A stretch of DNA of 64,000 nt from Chamaea fasciata (lineage: Eukaryota; Chordata; Aves; Passeriformes; Sylviidae), in assembly GCA_029207755.1 (NCBI GenBank), contig JARCOQ010000008.1, positions 29,191,021 through 29,255,020 of the forward strand, in the 5' to 3' direction. The notes below the pieces were generated by a model. It worked only from the letters and a program-made list of their open reading frames with translations. It was not told where the DNA came from and ran no database searches. Below, in pieces: positions 13,001 to 26,353 of this stretch. Each line of letters begins with the position of its first letter. The stretch's first letter is position 1. A program made the translations under genes and the position numbers.

Positions 13001-14350
13001 CAATCATGACTTGTGGCTTCTGTTTATGATATGACTAATGACAGTGGCATACATAACTGGAGCTCATTTTTAGAGTCTGAGCCATAAACAATTAAAGAGC
13101 AAGTCTCACTAAATGTCTCTCAATATCACCTGCTAGTTTTAAACATTCAGATCTGTTTTCATGTAAATGTTGCTGATCTCTTTGTCTTCTCAAGAAAATA
13201 ACACGTACTTTTAGGCTGATTTCTGAGAAAAGCCAGGCTGTCATACCCATTCCCTCTAGCAGAAAGAATATGTTGTTATCAGAACTATCAGAGGGATGAA
13301 GTTAGGCTTTTTGAAGAATTTGATCTAAATCTTGAAATGTATCAAAGATCACAGTGATTTAGCAGAGCTTACCTGAACCTTATGAACGTTCTTCTTTAAT
13401 GTTCTCTCTACTGAACTTCTGTTTCTGAAGGTATTTGAGATGCCTGAGAACTTGAATTCTCTTTTAACAGAAACCTCTCTTGATTTAGCCCATGAGCAAC
13501 AGCTGTGAAGATTAATAGCCCACTGGTGAAAGGAATAAATTATATTGGCAGAATTTTTTATCAGGACAGGGAAAAAAATGGTTGTAGTATAAAACTAGGA
13601 GGTTGATAATGCATTTCTGCTATATTTGTAAAATTTCCTACAAGCTTATGCATAGCTTTGTATAGACAGATTGGTGTAATTCTTAACCCAAGTGAATATT
13701 AGAATAAATATTTAATCAAACCACTTACAATGTGAATTGCAGAGTGAAACATAAATCTCATGTACAAACTTTCTATTTCTTACTCTGATTTTTGATGCAA
13801 TATTTATTGACTAGGTCAGGTTGAGTAATTTAGACTAGCATGGCTGGATTTCCCAGAGTTGTATGTACTTTGCCTGCCATTTACCCAGCAATCCTCCCAT
13901 GGACATACCTTGTTTGCCATCTTTCCCAGAGGAACAACGGAAATTATAAATGCTCCAGAATTTTTGATTTCTGCATCATGAACTTACGAGGAGTAAAACT
14001 AAAAGCAGAGCTGGTGTGAATAGGCTGCTCAGTAACAAAAGGGGAAGAAAGCAAACCCAGCTGTAATCCATTGACATATTTTTTGTCTCAAGTATCTCTT
14101 CAGCAGGTTGGTTCTGTTTTTATAGGCTGGTTGTGCAATGAGCAGCATCAGTGATATAAAACCAATGCCTATTTGCTTTGTTATTAAAACAGAAGGACTT
14201 TCAAAATGAATATTTCAGGAGGCTGAGCTGTCCCCAAGCCACCTGTTAGAGAAAGTAGGACAGTTTGAGCATCTGATGTGTGCTGTAGCAGAGGTTCCTC
14301 TGCAGCCCATGATGTAGGCTGTGGTGAGGCAGTTGTGCCCCTGGGACACA

Positions 14351-14600
14351 CTGCAGCAGGGGGATGCCCAAAGGAGATTGAGACCCCATGGGAAGCTGGT
14401 GCTGGAGCAGGCTCCTGGCAAGACCTGTGGACATGTGGAGAGAGGAGCCCACAGTGGAGGAGCTTTGCTGGCAGGACTTGTAAACCTGCAGGTGACTGAC
14501 ACTGGGGCAGTCAGTTCCTGAAGGACTGCACCCCATGGAAGAGATCCACGCTGGGGCAGTTCACAGGAGAGTGCCATGGCAGAGAGCCCACACTGGAGCA
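14351..14600 (+). repeat. degenerate tandem units of about 50 bp inside the LTR
   Basis: Variants of CTGGAGCAG recur at about 14351, 14402, 14454, 14502, 14551 and 14593, a spacing of roughly 42-52 bases. The bases between them are also related (gctcctggcaagacctg versus tttgctggcaggacttg versus ttcctgaaggactgcac). Internal repetition of this kind is a known trait of this LTR type as I recall it. Stop codons are scarce in the array, which creates the chance 159-codon minus-strand frame at 14215-14694. Confidence 0.75.
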
Positions 14601-14813
14601 GGGGAGGAGTGTGAGGAGTCCTCCCTCTGAGGAGAAGGAGCAGCAGAGACACGTGATGACGTGACCACAGCCCCCGTTCCCCATCCCCCTGCACTGAGGG
14701 GAGAAAGGAGAGAAATTAGAAGTGAAGTTGAACCCAGGAAGAAAGGAGGGGTGAGGGAAAACTGTTCTAAGACTTGAGGTTATTTCTCATTATCCTGTTC
14801 TAATCTGATTGAT

Positions 14814-14819
14814 AATAAA
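14814..14819 (+). promoter_or_regulatory. LTR polyadenylation signal AATAAA
   Basis: A canonical AATAAA hexamer about 190 bases before the LTR 3' end, embedded in sequence matching the LTR family. It supports the plus-strand orientation of the element. Whether it still works is unknown. Confidence 0.6.
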
Positions 14820-15006
14820 AATTGTACTCATTTCCCCAAGTCAAATCTTTTTGGCCTGTGATGGTAATTTGTGAGTGACCTCTCCCTGTCCTTATCATGA
14901 CCCATGAATTGTTCATGATATTTTCTGTTCCCTGTGTATTTGAGGAGGGGAGCGACAGAGCAGCTTTGTTGGGCACATGGTGTCCAGTCAGGGTCAGTCC
15001 ACCACA

Positions 15007-18000
15007 GGATCTCAGATACCAGATTTTGATTGGCAAAGCAAATCTCTGCTTTATGCAGCACAAACGTACAGAGCAGCAGTGACTGAAGAACAATGAAATC
15101 TGTCTCTTGTCATTGAATTATAAATAATACTTAACATATGCATGTAATTATGACCAGGATTACATACACACAGCCAAGTGAGAGCTGTAATGTGCTTGAA
15201 GAATCAGCATGATCTTTACAGTCCCACAGGAATTATGTGACAGCATGTTCATTTTACAAATATGCTCCTAATGCGCCATTTTCTGCTCCTGATAAGTTAC
15301 TGTTGTCTTACCTCTCATCTGGGCAGCTGGAGACCTTTAACCCGGAGATCTTTAGTTACCCATTGTCCTAGGGACCTGGGAAGACTTAGGATGAAGGGCT
15401 AACCTTCAAAACCAGACTGTCATCACATGCCATGCTCTACATACCCCAATGAACAAAATATTGACTGTGGCAATGGTTGGGCAAGTGAAAAAATGGGAGA
15501 GGAAAAAAACCTGTTGAGAATGTAACAAAAATGGTAGCAGATCTGTGGTTTTACAAGTGGTTTCTTCACTTATGACCAATTACTGTGTAGTTTACTGCTC
15601 CTAAATTTGCAACACCTGTACCAATCTCACATGTCTGCTGCTGCAATAAGTGTCAGATGCACTGGAGAAAATCCAATGGCCCAACAGAGAGACAAGGAAT
15701 GTGTCTCATTTGAAATCAGTTGAGCTGCTTATTACAACTGTTATTGCTGGTACTTATCCCTTACACCACAGATATCTCACTTGTTTAAGCAAAAGGAGAA
15801 GTATATTAGTCTTCTCTTCTGCCTTTTGGAATAGAATTCAGTTCATTTTTAGTTGTTTTTAGAGAGAGCAACTTGAAATTCTTCTGTTTAGAAAGGTCCC
15901 TCCCTACTTCATGAGTCCAGACACATCCTGCTGAGAAGTATCTTGCTCTCTCTGACATCCTGCATGTCTTGCCTATGCCCCTGGTGTGAGCTGCTGGTCA
16001 AAGAACAACTGCACAAAGAACATGAGAAAGAACGGAGACTCCTACTCCTACTGATTTGGAAAAATGATCAGGTTCTTGCATGATTTAACTCTGAGTACTT
16101 TTGCACCAAACCCACTATTGTTTCCAGTTGTAATTCTAGAAAATCAGTTATTTGTTTGCATTTTTGGTCATGCTCATGCAAAATAGAAAAAAAAATAATG
16201 ATTACATTAGATTTCCTACCAGGATAAGGCAGACAATTTTCCTCTGCAGCTTAGTTGTAGCTCTTTAGGGACTAATAAAAATTATAATACTATATCTTGT
16301 TAAAATCATTAAGTAACTTTATCCAGTTTTATAGAAGAAAATATTGTCAGATTATCTGCCTGCTTTGATGTAGAAACTTTTTCTTGGGTAAAGCTTTTTC
16401 CATTGAAGTCTAACTCATGTAGTTTTTTATTATTTTATTGTTTTCACACGTGGACCCTATTATCAGCTTAGGAATGAAATGGTGCTTCTATATTCTTTAA
16501 ATAGAGAGTTCAATGAAAATATTATTAATCTTTCTGGAGTATTTATTCAGCATTACGAGTAGCATATCTGTGGCGTCAGTGTTAATGATTTTGTGCAGGA
16601 AGGAATGACATCTCTCTGTTGACCCCAAAGCACTGTGGGTTTGCCAAGTATTATTTTGTAGCACAGACATCTACTACAGGTTACTGTGGTTTCATGGAAG
16701 AGTGTATTAGCTGCAGCATTGATTTTTCTTGTGCTCTTACATAGACAGGAAAGAAAATGTGTTTACTTCAATTCATTTGAAGGGGAATCAAGCAAGGTTT
16801 TTGCATTCCTCGAGCCTCAGCTCACAGGGAAGTTTGGGTCCTGCCTTTGTATGTTATACTAAGGTGGTAGCACAAAAACGGGTAGATTTTTTACAAACCA
16901 CGGGGTAATGAGCTACAAGTGAAACTTATCAAACCTGTGTTCAGTATGTGTCTTTTTGTACTGGGAACTTGGGTGGAAAAGAGAAAAAAGTTGACCTTTC
17001 CCAGGCAAAGGTAAAAGTTGTGCTTTGAAATAGAGGGTGGTAGCTGATACAGGACCCTGGCCAGGACCTGACCCCTGCCCATAGTGAAGGATGCCAGAGA
17101 AATATTTGTATTTTTGTCCTCTAAGTGGATCAATTCTGTAGCTGTATGAGGCATGACAGGCCCCCAGTGCTGCACTTTAACTCTTGTCACACCGTTAAGC
17201 CTGGATCTGTCTCCCTAGTTTATTTTTAGAAGTGATTTGGCACAGAGAGAAGTGCCGAGGCTTGCCCTTTCCCTGTGGAGGGGAGCTCTGATTATTCCTT
17301 TAGCTGCTGCATTCTTGTTTGTCTGTCTCTAATCTATTCTACCTCTGGAGGCATTTCTACTGCTCTCATTACTGTGGTATGTGAGCACTTTGTGCAATGA
17401 GCTGAAGAGCGGAGTCAAATACAAAACCCCCTGGCAGGATCCTGCACCATTTTCTGATTCTCTCTTTTCAGGGAGGTGCTGGGGGTGAGGAGACTGTTGA
17501 GTTTGCCATCCCCTTTCTGTACCTTCTGTTTCTGGCTCCAGGGTGGTTATTGCTTGCTGTTTCCTGTCCCACCACCGTGTGCTGGACCTCCTGGGGCTTT
17601 CCACTGGGACCTGTGGGTCCAACACTCTGAAATGACATCAACCATGATGGGGCTACTGCAGTTCTGCCCAGAAAATACCCCTGAGTTACAAAGCAGGATA
17701 TCCCCCATCAGCAACAACGTGTTCTCCTTTAGACCACTTCAGAGTGATGTGATTTTTAAAGTCATGTTTGTTTGAGACTCTCTTGTGCTCTAGACTACTG
17801 CCTCTCCAGCTTGGACAGCAAACTGTGACCCTTCCTCTACAAGCAGGTCTTTATCTTTTCCCTCTCATGAACTGATATGATCTTTAAATTGCAGTGCCGT
17901 TTGCCCATGCCAGGGTTTAGTCACAAGTCCTGAGTGTGTGTTTGTGTCATACATGTAATGTCTGGAGGAGAGTGGGTTTTGTCCTCTTCCTTGGTGCAGA

Positions 18001-21000
18001 GGTGAATTGCTGCCAGATACATGGAGGGGCAAAGAGCTGTGCACAGAAAACTAGAAACACAACCAGCCCACACACTTGGTGGCAACTTGGCACGTCAGGG
18101 ACACTGCTTTCTGTAGCCTTCCTCCTCTCATATCCGTAGTGTTAAGGGCACAACTAGGCTGAGAAGTGCCTGGATCTCTAGAAAATGCAATTCCCCGTGC
18201 TGACAACCCACCGCTTGTGGTGCTGCTGAGGTGCCTGTCTTATTCCTACACATACACACTCTACATGCCCTGTGCAGCACTGCAAAGAAACACACTTGTC
18301 TGCGATGGTTCAAACACTCTGGTAACTGCTGAGGTGTTTCAGTTTTTCCTCATTTTGGCAAGGGATCCCTGCGAGGTGGAATACTTCTGTTTTCAGCAGT
18401 GATGAAGAGAATAAGAGGTACTCGTTCTCCATCTGCTGAGCACTTAAATTGTTATTCCTTCATGCTTTCCCCACCCTTCGAACATAAAATTGGCAGAAAC
18501 AAATGAAGCTGTAAAAAACAGCTCTGAATTAAAGCTTAATTGTGCCAAGTGCTGTTAAAAAGAGCATTGCCCTCAGTATGCTTTTAACGCTTCAGCTGTT
18601 ATGGCTGCTGGGAGGAAAGTTGTTCATTTTTACCTGCCTGGGTACTGTGGGGTTAATACACCCCACACTACGACAGTCAGTGTTAAAACCATTGTCTGGA
18701 ACAAGTGGAAATCCGACTAGAAATGCAGTTGAGCAGCAGCAGTTAATAGCCTGGCCGTTAGTAGCTGGGTGTACGGGATTGCCAGTGTAAACACCCAGAA
18801 ATGGGCAGGGCACGGCTTAGAAGGAAAGCCTAATAGGAGCAAGCACAGTGCCGCTGGGAAGGGGGTGGGATTTTTACAAGAGTCATCAAAAACTGATGTG
18901 GGTGTCACGTCTCTGGGACGAGACTAAGTGAGCAGTGTAACGCTGATCTATCGTAAACATTTGTTTAAAGTCTTCCAGGAGACTCACCCAGCCCAGGCAG
19001 GGGGCCCCGTGCATTAGCTGACTGTCAAGCAAAGCTACTTTGTATTCATAGGCAGGTAGCAGCCTGTCTGAAAATCTGCCAGACTTTCTATTTAATTACC
19101 TATGAGGGACGTGTCACCATTAGGGCTGTTTCCTCTTTCGCATTCTTTGAGGAAACACAAGAACAGGCTGCCTCTGCCAATGACAGGGAGATTCAAGGAT
19201 GCCTGGGACGAGCGGCTTTGCTGGGGCTGCAGCTCTCTTAGGGCTGGTCAGAAAAATCTGGCAGAGGCCGCACTCTGTGCATTGAAGCTGAAATGTTTCG
19301 TGGTAACTGGTCTCATGGATGTTTTCTAAAGGAATGATTTGGGAACCAAAGTAGATTGTAATTACTTCTGAAAAGAAGAAGAAATGTCTCCATCAGACCT
19401 CTCACCTTTTCTACCTTGAAACAGGTATTTTGAGTGTTCTGGTTTTCCTGTAAAATTTGAAAAGATTTTTGGTTGAATGATGAACTCTAACAAAAGAAAA
19501 TAAATTATCCTTTGTTCAGGTCTAGGTTATGTCAGGGCAAGGAGATTCATATGCCAGCACATCTGAGAACCTAAAAGGCCATCTTATATTTTTGGTCAGT
19601 AAGGGGATGTACGCCCCGTGTACTGCAGGCTGAAAAATCGCTTATAAGATCCACATGATTTTCTCTAAGATTGAGGTTGTTTTTTACTTTCCCTTTGATT
19701 ATTTATTGTTGGTTTTCTCTGCGGTGAGGAAAACCAGTTGCTCAGAGCAATAATCTCAAGCCTGTGCATGTCAGATGAGGATGTGTGATTAATTGGCCGG
19801 AGTGAAAAGGGTGTCTCATTTAGATGATGAGTTTGATGATGGTGGTGTAGTGAGCCAGCTGACCAGCTAAATGCAGCCACCTGATGATCCCAAAGCGAGA
19901 CTGGATTATAATAACAGCAGGTTATAGGTAACAGCTGCCTTGACCCTTTATTTGGCGTGTCAGGTCTGGGCTCTAAACATTATTTATTTGAAACCTCATG
20001 GAAATATTAGACAACAGGACAATATGAAGAGATTTTAGTTTTCAACATTGTGAATTATTTGGAAATTCAAATTAAAGGACATAGACTGTGGTGCTACCAA
20101 GAATCCAGGGGATTCAATCAGGAAGAGCAGAGCTCCTATTCCAGCTCCACTGCTTACACAGTAGACAACGCTGGGAAAACAGGTTTTCTTACCTTTCTCA
20201 AAGGTATCTGTTTTCTTTGGGTGCAGAAGCTAATGTGCTGTGTGCTTGGTTTTCAGTGCCAGAGCCAGGGACTGGTGCAATTGCTTAGGGCTCACCAGTG
20301 CTGAGAATTTGTCTTTGCCATCCTCATATTTGATCAGAGGACCTTAAAGAACTCAGTCGTGGATGTCTTTTGGAGACTCTGGCAATGGGCGTGTGTGGAA
20401 CTGGAATGGCAGCCAAGGCTTCAGCATCTTGGAATATCTTGTACAAGTGCTGAGGAAAATGGCAAATTGAATGGAGAAAATTGCCTCAAGGATTTTGGTG
20501 CACTGAAGCAAGTAGAAACATGAAATCTCCAGAATTTACAGTGGCCCAGCCTCAAATGCCTCTGGAAATGAATGGGCAATACAAGATTTAGTTAGTTATT
20601 AAGGCAGTCCAGGTTCCTGGTGTTCCCTCTCCTTCAGAAAGGAATGTTAGTTAGCAAGCAATCCTTGGTTCAAGAAATGTATCTTCAGAATGAATTTTTT
20701 AAGTCAGAAAGAAAAAATAGAGAAGCTGTTTGGACATTGAGGGAAACTTAGGCTGAGAGCAGGTCAAGATACAAAGCAACCACTACTCTACCCTTTCCCT
20801 GCAACTTCATATTGGTATTATTGGAAAAATACATTAGCAGATGTGCACTTTTCTGAGAAGAGTGCAAGTTGCCATAATTAAGAGAGGGATGATGTATTAT
20901 TTAAGAGTAATTTGCAATTAGTTCCTAAGTGCTCTGCTATATTATTGGTTTCTTCTCTCTCCCTTGATCAAATGCAGTTGGATAACCTGTAAATTAAAAA

Positions 21001-24000
21001 TGATGGAAAAATCAAATTCACTCTGAGTACAACTCTGGCTCTCTGGACTGAAAAGAGCTGGAAGAGAAATTGGCAGTTGCTACTCTGGTTGCAGAGGGTG
21101 GGTGGCAGAGAAGTGGTGGTGGGACCCTGGGGCACTCTGGGCATGGGAAATTTGGGAGTAAGCTGAGGTCTTGAACTTTCCAGCCAATCCAAGACAGAGC
21201 TGGGAGGGAGGGGATTTGCATCTTCCCATATCTACAAGTGCTTCTCTCCTCAGGATGGGATCGCTGCACAGTCAGAAAAGTAGAACTTTGCTGTCAGACC
21301 TCCTGGATGTTTGCTGGAGGAGAAACCCACCTGTCCCCAAGTCTCAGTCCTGCCTTTGGGGAATGTACCTGCTCCTGACTTTATGCATTCCCTGGAAAAG
21401 GTCATAATTATGCTTCACATGCCCAATGATAACTGGGCAAATGCTGACAGTTTAACTATTTCTCGGAAAGTGTTGACAAATGAATGTCTCATCCAGTGTC
21501 TGTGCTTCTCCATGGATCAGAAGTTTAAATGCTTTGAGACCAAGGAGAAGTTCTTTACTCTGTTAGAAGCTCTTTCTCTGCATAGGCATGAGGCAGCACA
21601 TGTTGCCACTGTCACATAATGCCAAATGAAGAAGTTTCTCAAGCTCTTTGTCACCTTCTTGTGTTGTCACATTTACCTTTCCCTTGACAGATTTATCCAT
21701 GCACTGGCTATGGTAGAGGATGATCCAGTATAATTTATTAGTTCAGACATTTCCCCACTTTTTCATGGCTTTAGTAATGTGGTAGGAATAAAAAAGTGTT
21801 CAACCTGAAATGTCAGTGCAAATAATTAAATATTTATCATATGTATAGTATTCCAGGGAGCGACTTGGGATTGATTAATATGTAGATTTGCATACAGGAG
21901 CATTAGGAAACCCCACAAAGTGGATCATTCTTTTCTAAAAATACATGCAGAAACATGTTTTGTTTTCAAATGTTGAGATATATGTGTTTAAAAGAAACCT
22001 AAAGAACTGTGATTGACATGATCCTGTAATTCTGCTGGCTTCAATGTCTGATTATGCTACGTACCCCATAGGGCAGCTGTCTCAAAGGCTTTTTGTCTCT
22101 CTATGACTGTCAATCCCTTCTGTTTCTGAATCAGCAGCAATTTTAATTTGAGCTGGTGTCACTGTGAGCATCCAGTGTTTCAGCTAACAGAGTAATGGTT
22201 AATTTGCATGGTTGGAAGGAGTCACATAGCTGCGGCTTCACAAATTCTAGTTTATCAGACAGAACATGCTAATCTACTGTTAGTGTGCTCTTAGATTGGT
22301 GGGTTAATCCCTCCATGAAACAGCTGCAGATAGCCCCATTGCACGTTTTCAGCAAATGTATTTTATTTCAGTTCTGAAGTGGGCTTCAGGTGCTCACAAA
22401 CTTACTGCAACTCAGAGCATGGGCAGTCAATTGCTGAGCTGTAATAGCTCGATCATTTTTGGTGTGGGAATGTACCTATGCTTTCTGGTTTTATTAAGAG
22501 TTTGATTTTTTGTTACAGGCCAAACTTGAGTTGGCAGTGGCAAACTGAAAATGCTTTTGAGTCTTTTTCAAAGTCAAGCAGATCAATTTCAATATTTTAA
22601 AGTGGTTTATATTTGTTGTCACTAGTGCTACCTGGCCATTTAAGCAGAGCTTTCTAGGAGCTCATTTCTTCCATCTGGGTGAATGAAATTGCTTACCCAA
22701 ACTAGAAATCCATGAGGATTTTAAACCTCTTCTCACAAAGGGGATATTTCAATATCTCCTTTGTTTTATCTGGAAGTTCATGAGATACCCACACAGAATT
22801 TAGAGGCCTGTTTTTGGGGGTTTTTTTCTAAGCTGAGTCTATTGAGGTGTTTGACGCTGGTCTGGCTTGTAGAGCATCCTGCTGTGAACCCAGCAGTTCT
22901 CTTCCAGAGATCACGTCCCATCATCCTGTTGGAGGTTACAGCCCATGGAAGATGTGTTTGTTCTGTAGCTCTCCAGAAAGATAGGAAAAGCTGTCTTTGA
23001 TTCCACAAAGCTCTGCTGATGTCAGAGGAAAATACAGAATGGAACTGAGCTAACTTACGGACACTGCAATATCTACTTTGCCATCAAGTTTAACAGAAAA
23101 CTGTGGCTTTCAAAAAGCCTCTTGCATTTAATGGAATAATTCCAATTGGAGTCACTCCATCATAGCTGTGCTCCTGATAATAAGTTTCCAATATATTTGC
23201 AGCAGTCAGCATGGCTCCAGATATTTAAGAATCCTAACTAGTCAGAATTGCCCAAATTGTTTTTACTTAATATTCTCTTCCAGTTCCTTGTCTCCTGAGA
23301 GAGGAGAGGGTACCAGAGTGGGTGACCCTAAGCCCATTGGAGCACCTTATATGATCTTATTTTCTGTCTTACCAACAACATTGGTTCTAAGCGGTGACCT
23401 TTTTCTTTTTAAAACCTCATTTCAACCAGAGCTGTGAGGTTTATTTGTGCAAGTGTACATATCTGATACATCAATATTTCTGGTTTCTTTGGTCTTTTAA
23501 GTGTTCAGAGCACTGATGTGATAGGATGCTGGGAGTTTGGTTATTAACAATAGAACTAGTGATGCTGTTCTGGGGATTAGATGAGATTCAAGGTACAGCC
23601 CACAATGCTTATTCAGTTTCTGACTTTCTTTGAGAATTCAGACTAATAAGAGACAAACCTGAAAGAGAATTATCATTTGTATGAGCTATCATGGTGCATG
23701 ATAGGGTAGTACATTGTTCAATCAGCTGGTTTTAGATGCCAGGCACCAATCCCGTGGTGTTGATGAAATTCCATAAAAAGGTAAAATGAAAGAAATGGAA
23801 AAGAATAAAACATGAACCAAGAGTTGAAATATTTTATGAAACACATGCTAAATCTCTCTGCTTTAGGACTGGTGGCCTACAATGGAGCAGAGCAGTGGGC
23901 CAAAAAGAATAAACCTTGCTCTGAATCAGTAAGACAATTTTACGCACAGCATGAGTTTAGAGAGGGGAGGAAAGGAGGAGGCCATAAGACAAAGCTTAGC

Positions 24001-26314
24001 AGGAACAGAAAGAGGTAGAATATGTTTGTAAGAGAATGCAATTGTAAAAGGAAAGGAAAATTGACACAATATGGACAAAATATGATGAACTCACTTCTTT
24101 GTTCTATGACAATTTGTCTTCTCTGTCAAAGCCTACTCTACCATTACCTCACTCATTTGCTGAGTACTAACCTGTGCTTCCCTGGGTCATCTGTTGTTAC
24201 TAAGAACTTTACTACCCATTCAGATCACCTTGAGGCTTGATTTTGCATTACGTTGGTGACACTGAGTTTAGTCCTGATTTATATTGCTCTAATCACATAA
24301 AGATCACGCACTTCATTGGTAACACTCAGCATTTCTTTAGGGTTTATCATTCATTGATCTCAGAGCACTCTGTGGCAGTAAATAATGATCACTTCCAGCA
24401 CATGGCAGATGATTAAAAAACCAAAAAAAGCAGAGAGCACTTGCATGTTTTGCCAGTGATCACATGGTATGGCGGGGAACACAACCCAGATCTCCTGATG
24501 CCTTGCCTATGAGATCATGCTGCTTCCCTAAATAAAATTAAAATGGAGTTCTGCAGTAAAAAAAGAATGACTCTGCTCTGATACCAGTCTTAGTGAGATC
24601 AGCAGTGGGCCTCCACTTAATAACACTGTGTTACTGCTGGCTTCGCTGGGAACACTATTAGGCTCCCTCGATAACTGGAGAAGAAAGTGCCCAAGCTTTG
24701 GTTTCTGTACACAAAATACTGTAGAACACACAGCAGGAGTGCTCCAGCAGGTTAAAAAACCCAGTCATTCACCTCACAGTTTACAGAGCAAATCAAGTAT
24801 TTGCCATATTCATCCAATCCGTAACTGAAAGAAAACCCCACTGTTCATTTCCCTAAGGTGGCAGTGTCCCCAGTTCATCTGTGATTTTCTGAGACTCATG
24901 TGTCTTCTGTGGGATGCATGTGTATTCCACTACTCTTCTCCCTCTCTTTCTACTCCATTCTGGTTGGGAAATGTGTTTTTAATATTGTGAATCAGATATT
25001 GTGTTTCCATGCTACCAGCACCACAGGAAATTCAGCTCTTACTAATAATAAAAAAAGACTTAGTGATTTCAATTGGAGGGGAGTTCAGGACAAGTGCAGT
25101 GTTCTACCACAGGGATGTGAAGATGTGGAGCTGGGCAGCAGTGGCCATTGGGAAGAGCTGTGGCTGTGTGGAAAATACACTGCAGCAGGGAAAACACAAA
25201 GCAGTCCCAGGGTATGAAGCAGCTGTGCTGGCTGCTTAGGTCACTTGGCTCTATGGCAATGCTTCATGGAGACATGGAGATGCCAGCGTAACATTGCTGA
25301 AGGACACTGAGTTTTTAAGCTCCCCTGTCAAAATTATAAACTTGGGGCTCTGTATTCCAAGGTGGATGATGTATCCTGTGTCCAAGACCATTTATGCCTT
25401 TGTTGCACCACATGAAAAGAGGTAGAGAAAAAGAGGCATTACTGTTTCACTATTTGCAGGTGTACCATTTATTTGGTTTTCTCTGAAAGCATACACTTTT
25501 CCCTCTTGGATATTTTTTCCCCCTCTAAAGAAGTGTTTTGTATCAAAAGATCTGGATAAATGGTCATAGCAGATGTTTAGGCCACCTTGGTGCAGATTTG
25601 TTTATTTGTGTTGGATCAGTTGGGCTCTGTGTGGTGTGTGGCCCACAGATCCTGAACACCTGAGGTAGAAAAGTTTTCCTTACAGAGAACAGGGAGTCTC
25701 TGCTCCATGGTGCAGACAGGACCCCAGCTCTGCTCACCTTTTCCTTGTGTGTAGCCTTGGCTAATTGTAGAGGCATGAGGGGAATCGAGGGTTTGTGTCA
25801 AGCAAGCAGACCCCAAGCTATCTGCTGATGACTTCTGCAGTAAAGTTCTCTGATGTCAATGCAAATGTGGGGGTGCCCTGAATTAAGATGCAATTTGCTG
25901 GGAAATAATAAACTTAGGAGCAGTGGAGCCTAGGTACATGAACATAAAGTAGTCTGTGATAAATGACAGAGCAAATGTGTAATGCTACTTCAGTGAAATG
26001 GAGCCTGGGTTTATACCTTTCGAAAATACGGCTGTGATTCATCTTCACGGGTCAAGGTTTGTTTGTGATCCAGTAGAGGAGTATGCAGGAATCTGACCAT
26101 GAAGTATCTTAATATTACACAATTGACCTGTAATACTGAATTCCTGTGGTGGCATGAAGTGATCTGTTGTACTTTCTTGTGCTTCCTCACAGTTGTCTGC
26201 GTTCAGGGCATCCCTTGAAATCCTTCTGTCATGATAACATGTTGAATGTGTGGCAAGTCATCTCTGTAGTGGTGCTCTGCAATGACTGACCGTTTTCCTG
26301 TAAAAGGTTTTAAA
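15007..26314. other. non-coding DNA with a CpG-richer block
   Basis: No supported gene. The notable part is about 18120-19300, where CpG is less depleted than in the surroundings. By eye there are about ten CpG in 18901-19260. This block also holds an inverted forkhead-type motif at 18954-18967. The rest is AT-rich, with short open frames of up to about 105 codons that match nothing I know. A small 8-bp inverted repeat sits at 23686-23704. No LTR or LINE was recognised with confidence. Confidence 0.6.
18954..18967. promoter_or_regulatory. inverted forkhead-type (FOX) motif, possible binding site
   Basis: TAAACA at 18954-18959 and its reverse complement TGTTTA at 18962-18967 are separated by two T. 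TAAACA is part of the known forkhead-factor consensus (RTAAAYA). The site sits in a block with relatively many CpG. Binding is a guess from motif alone; 6-mers like this occur often by chance. Confidence 0.2.
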
Positions 26315-26353
26315 GGACACTTTTAATGGACACTTTTAAAGGACACATTTAAT
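26315..26353. repeat. 13-bp unit repeated three times
   Basis: Three adjacent copies of GGACACTTTTAAW at 26315, 26328 and 26341. The third copy has one changed base (ACATTT instead of ACTTTT). It is a minisatellite-like slippage duplication. Confidence 0.9.

Larger units (their letters stand above)
6510..14221. other. non-coding DNA upstream of the LTR
   Basis: No supported gene. Contents include a TCCTG array at 8549-8583, an 18-T run at 10038-10055 and an A12 run near 12170. The segment at about 7250-7440 has a cluster of homeodomain-like and CCAAT-like motifs and is a candidate conserved element. The open frames here are at most about 104 codons and have no recognisable domain. About 12100-14200 is AT-rich with no repeat family recognised. 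Confidence 0.6.
14222..15006 (+). mobile_element. avian ERVL-type LTR, probably a 5'-truncated solo LTR
   Basis: Remnant of an endogenous retrovirus long terminal repeat. Seen: an array of related units built on CTGGAGCAG, a G/A-rich stretch at 14695-14760, a polyadenylation signal at 14814-14819, and a 3' end in CCACCACA at 14999-15006, giving the CA expected at an LTR terminus. From memory of avian repeats, this order matches a widespread songbird ERVL-type LTR, which normally begins TGTATTGGG. That start is missing here, so the 5' part is truncated or too diverged to see and the left edge is uncertain by tens of bases. No retroviral gag, pol or env reading frame flanks it, so it is a solo LTR or fragment. 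No convincing target-site duplication was found. Orientation follows the polyadenylation signal. Confidence 0.85.

Noticed and set aside
14215..14694. 159-codon minus-strand open frame
   Set aside because: It lies antisense within the LTR and follows its repeated units; not a gene.
19130..19210. Weak resemblance to the 3' part of a CR1 LINE (aacaggctgcc followed by a CCTGGGACGAG-like stretch)
   Set aside because: Only two short stretches resemble what I recall of CR1, and the terminal short repeats of CR1 are absent.
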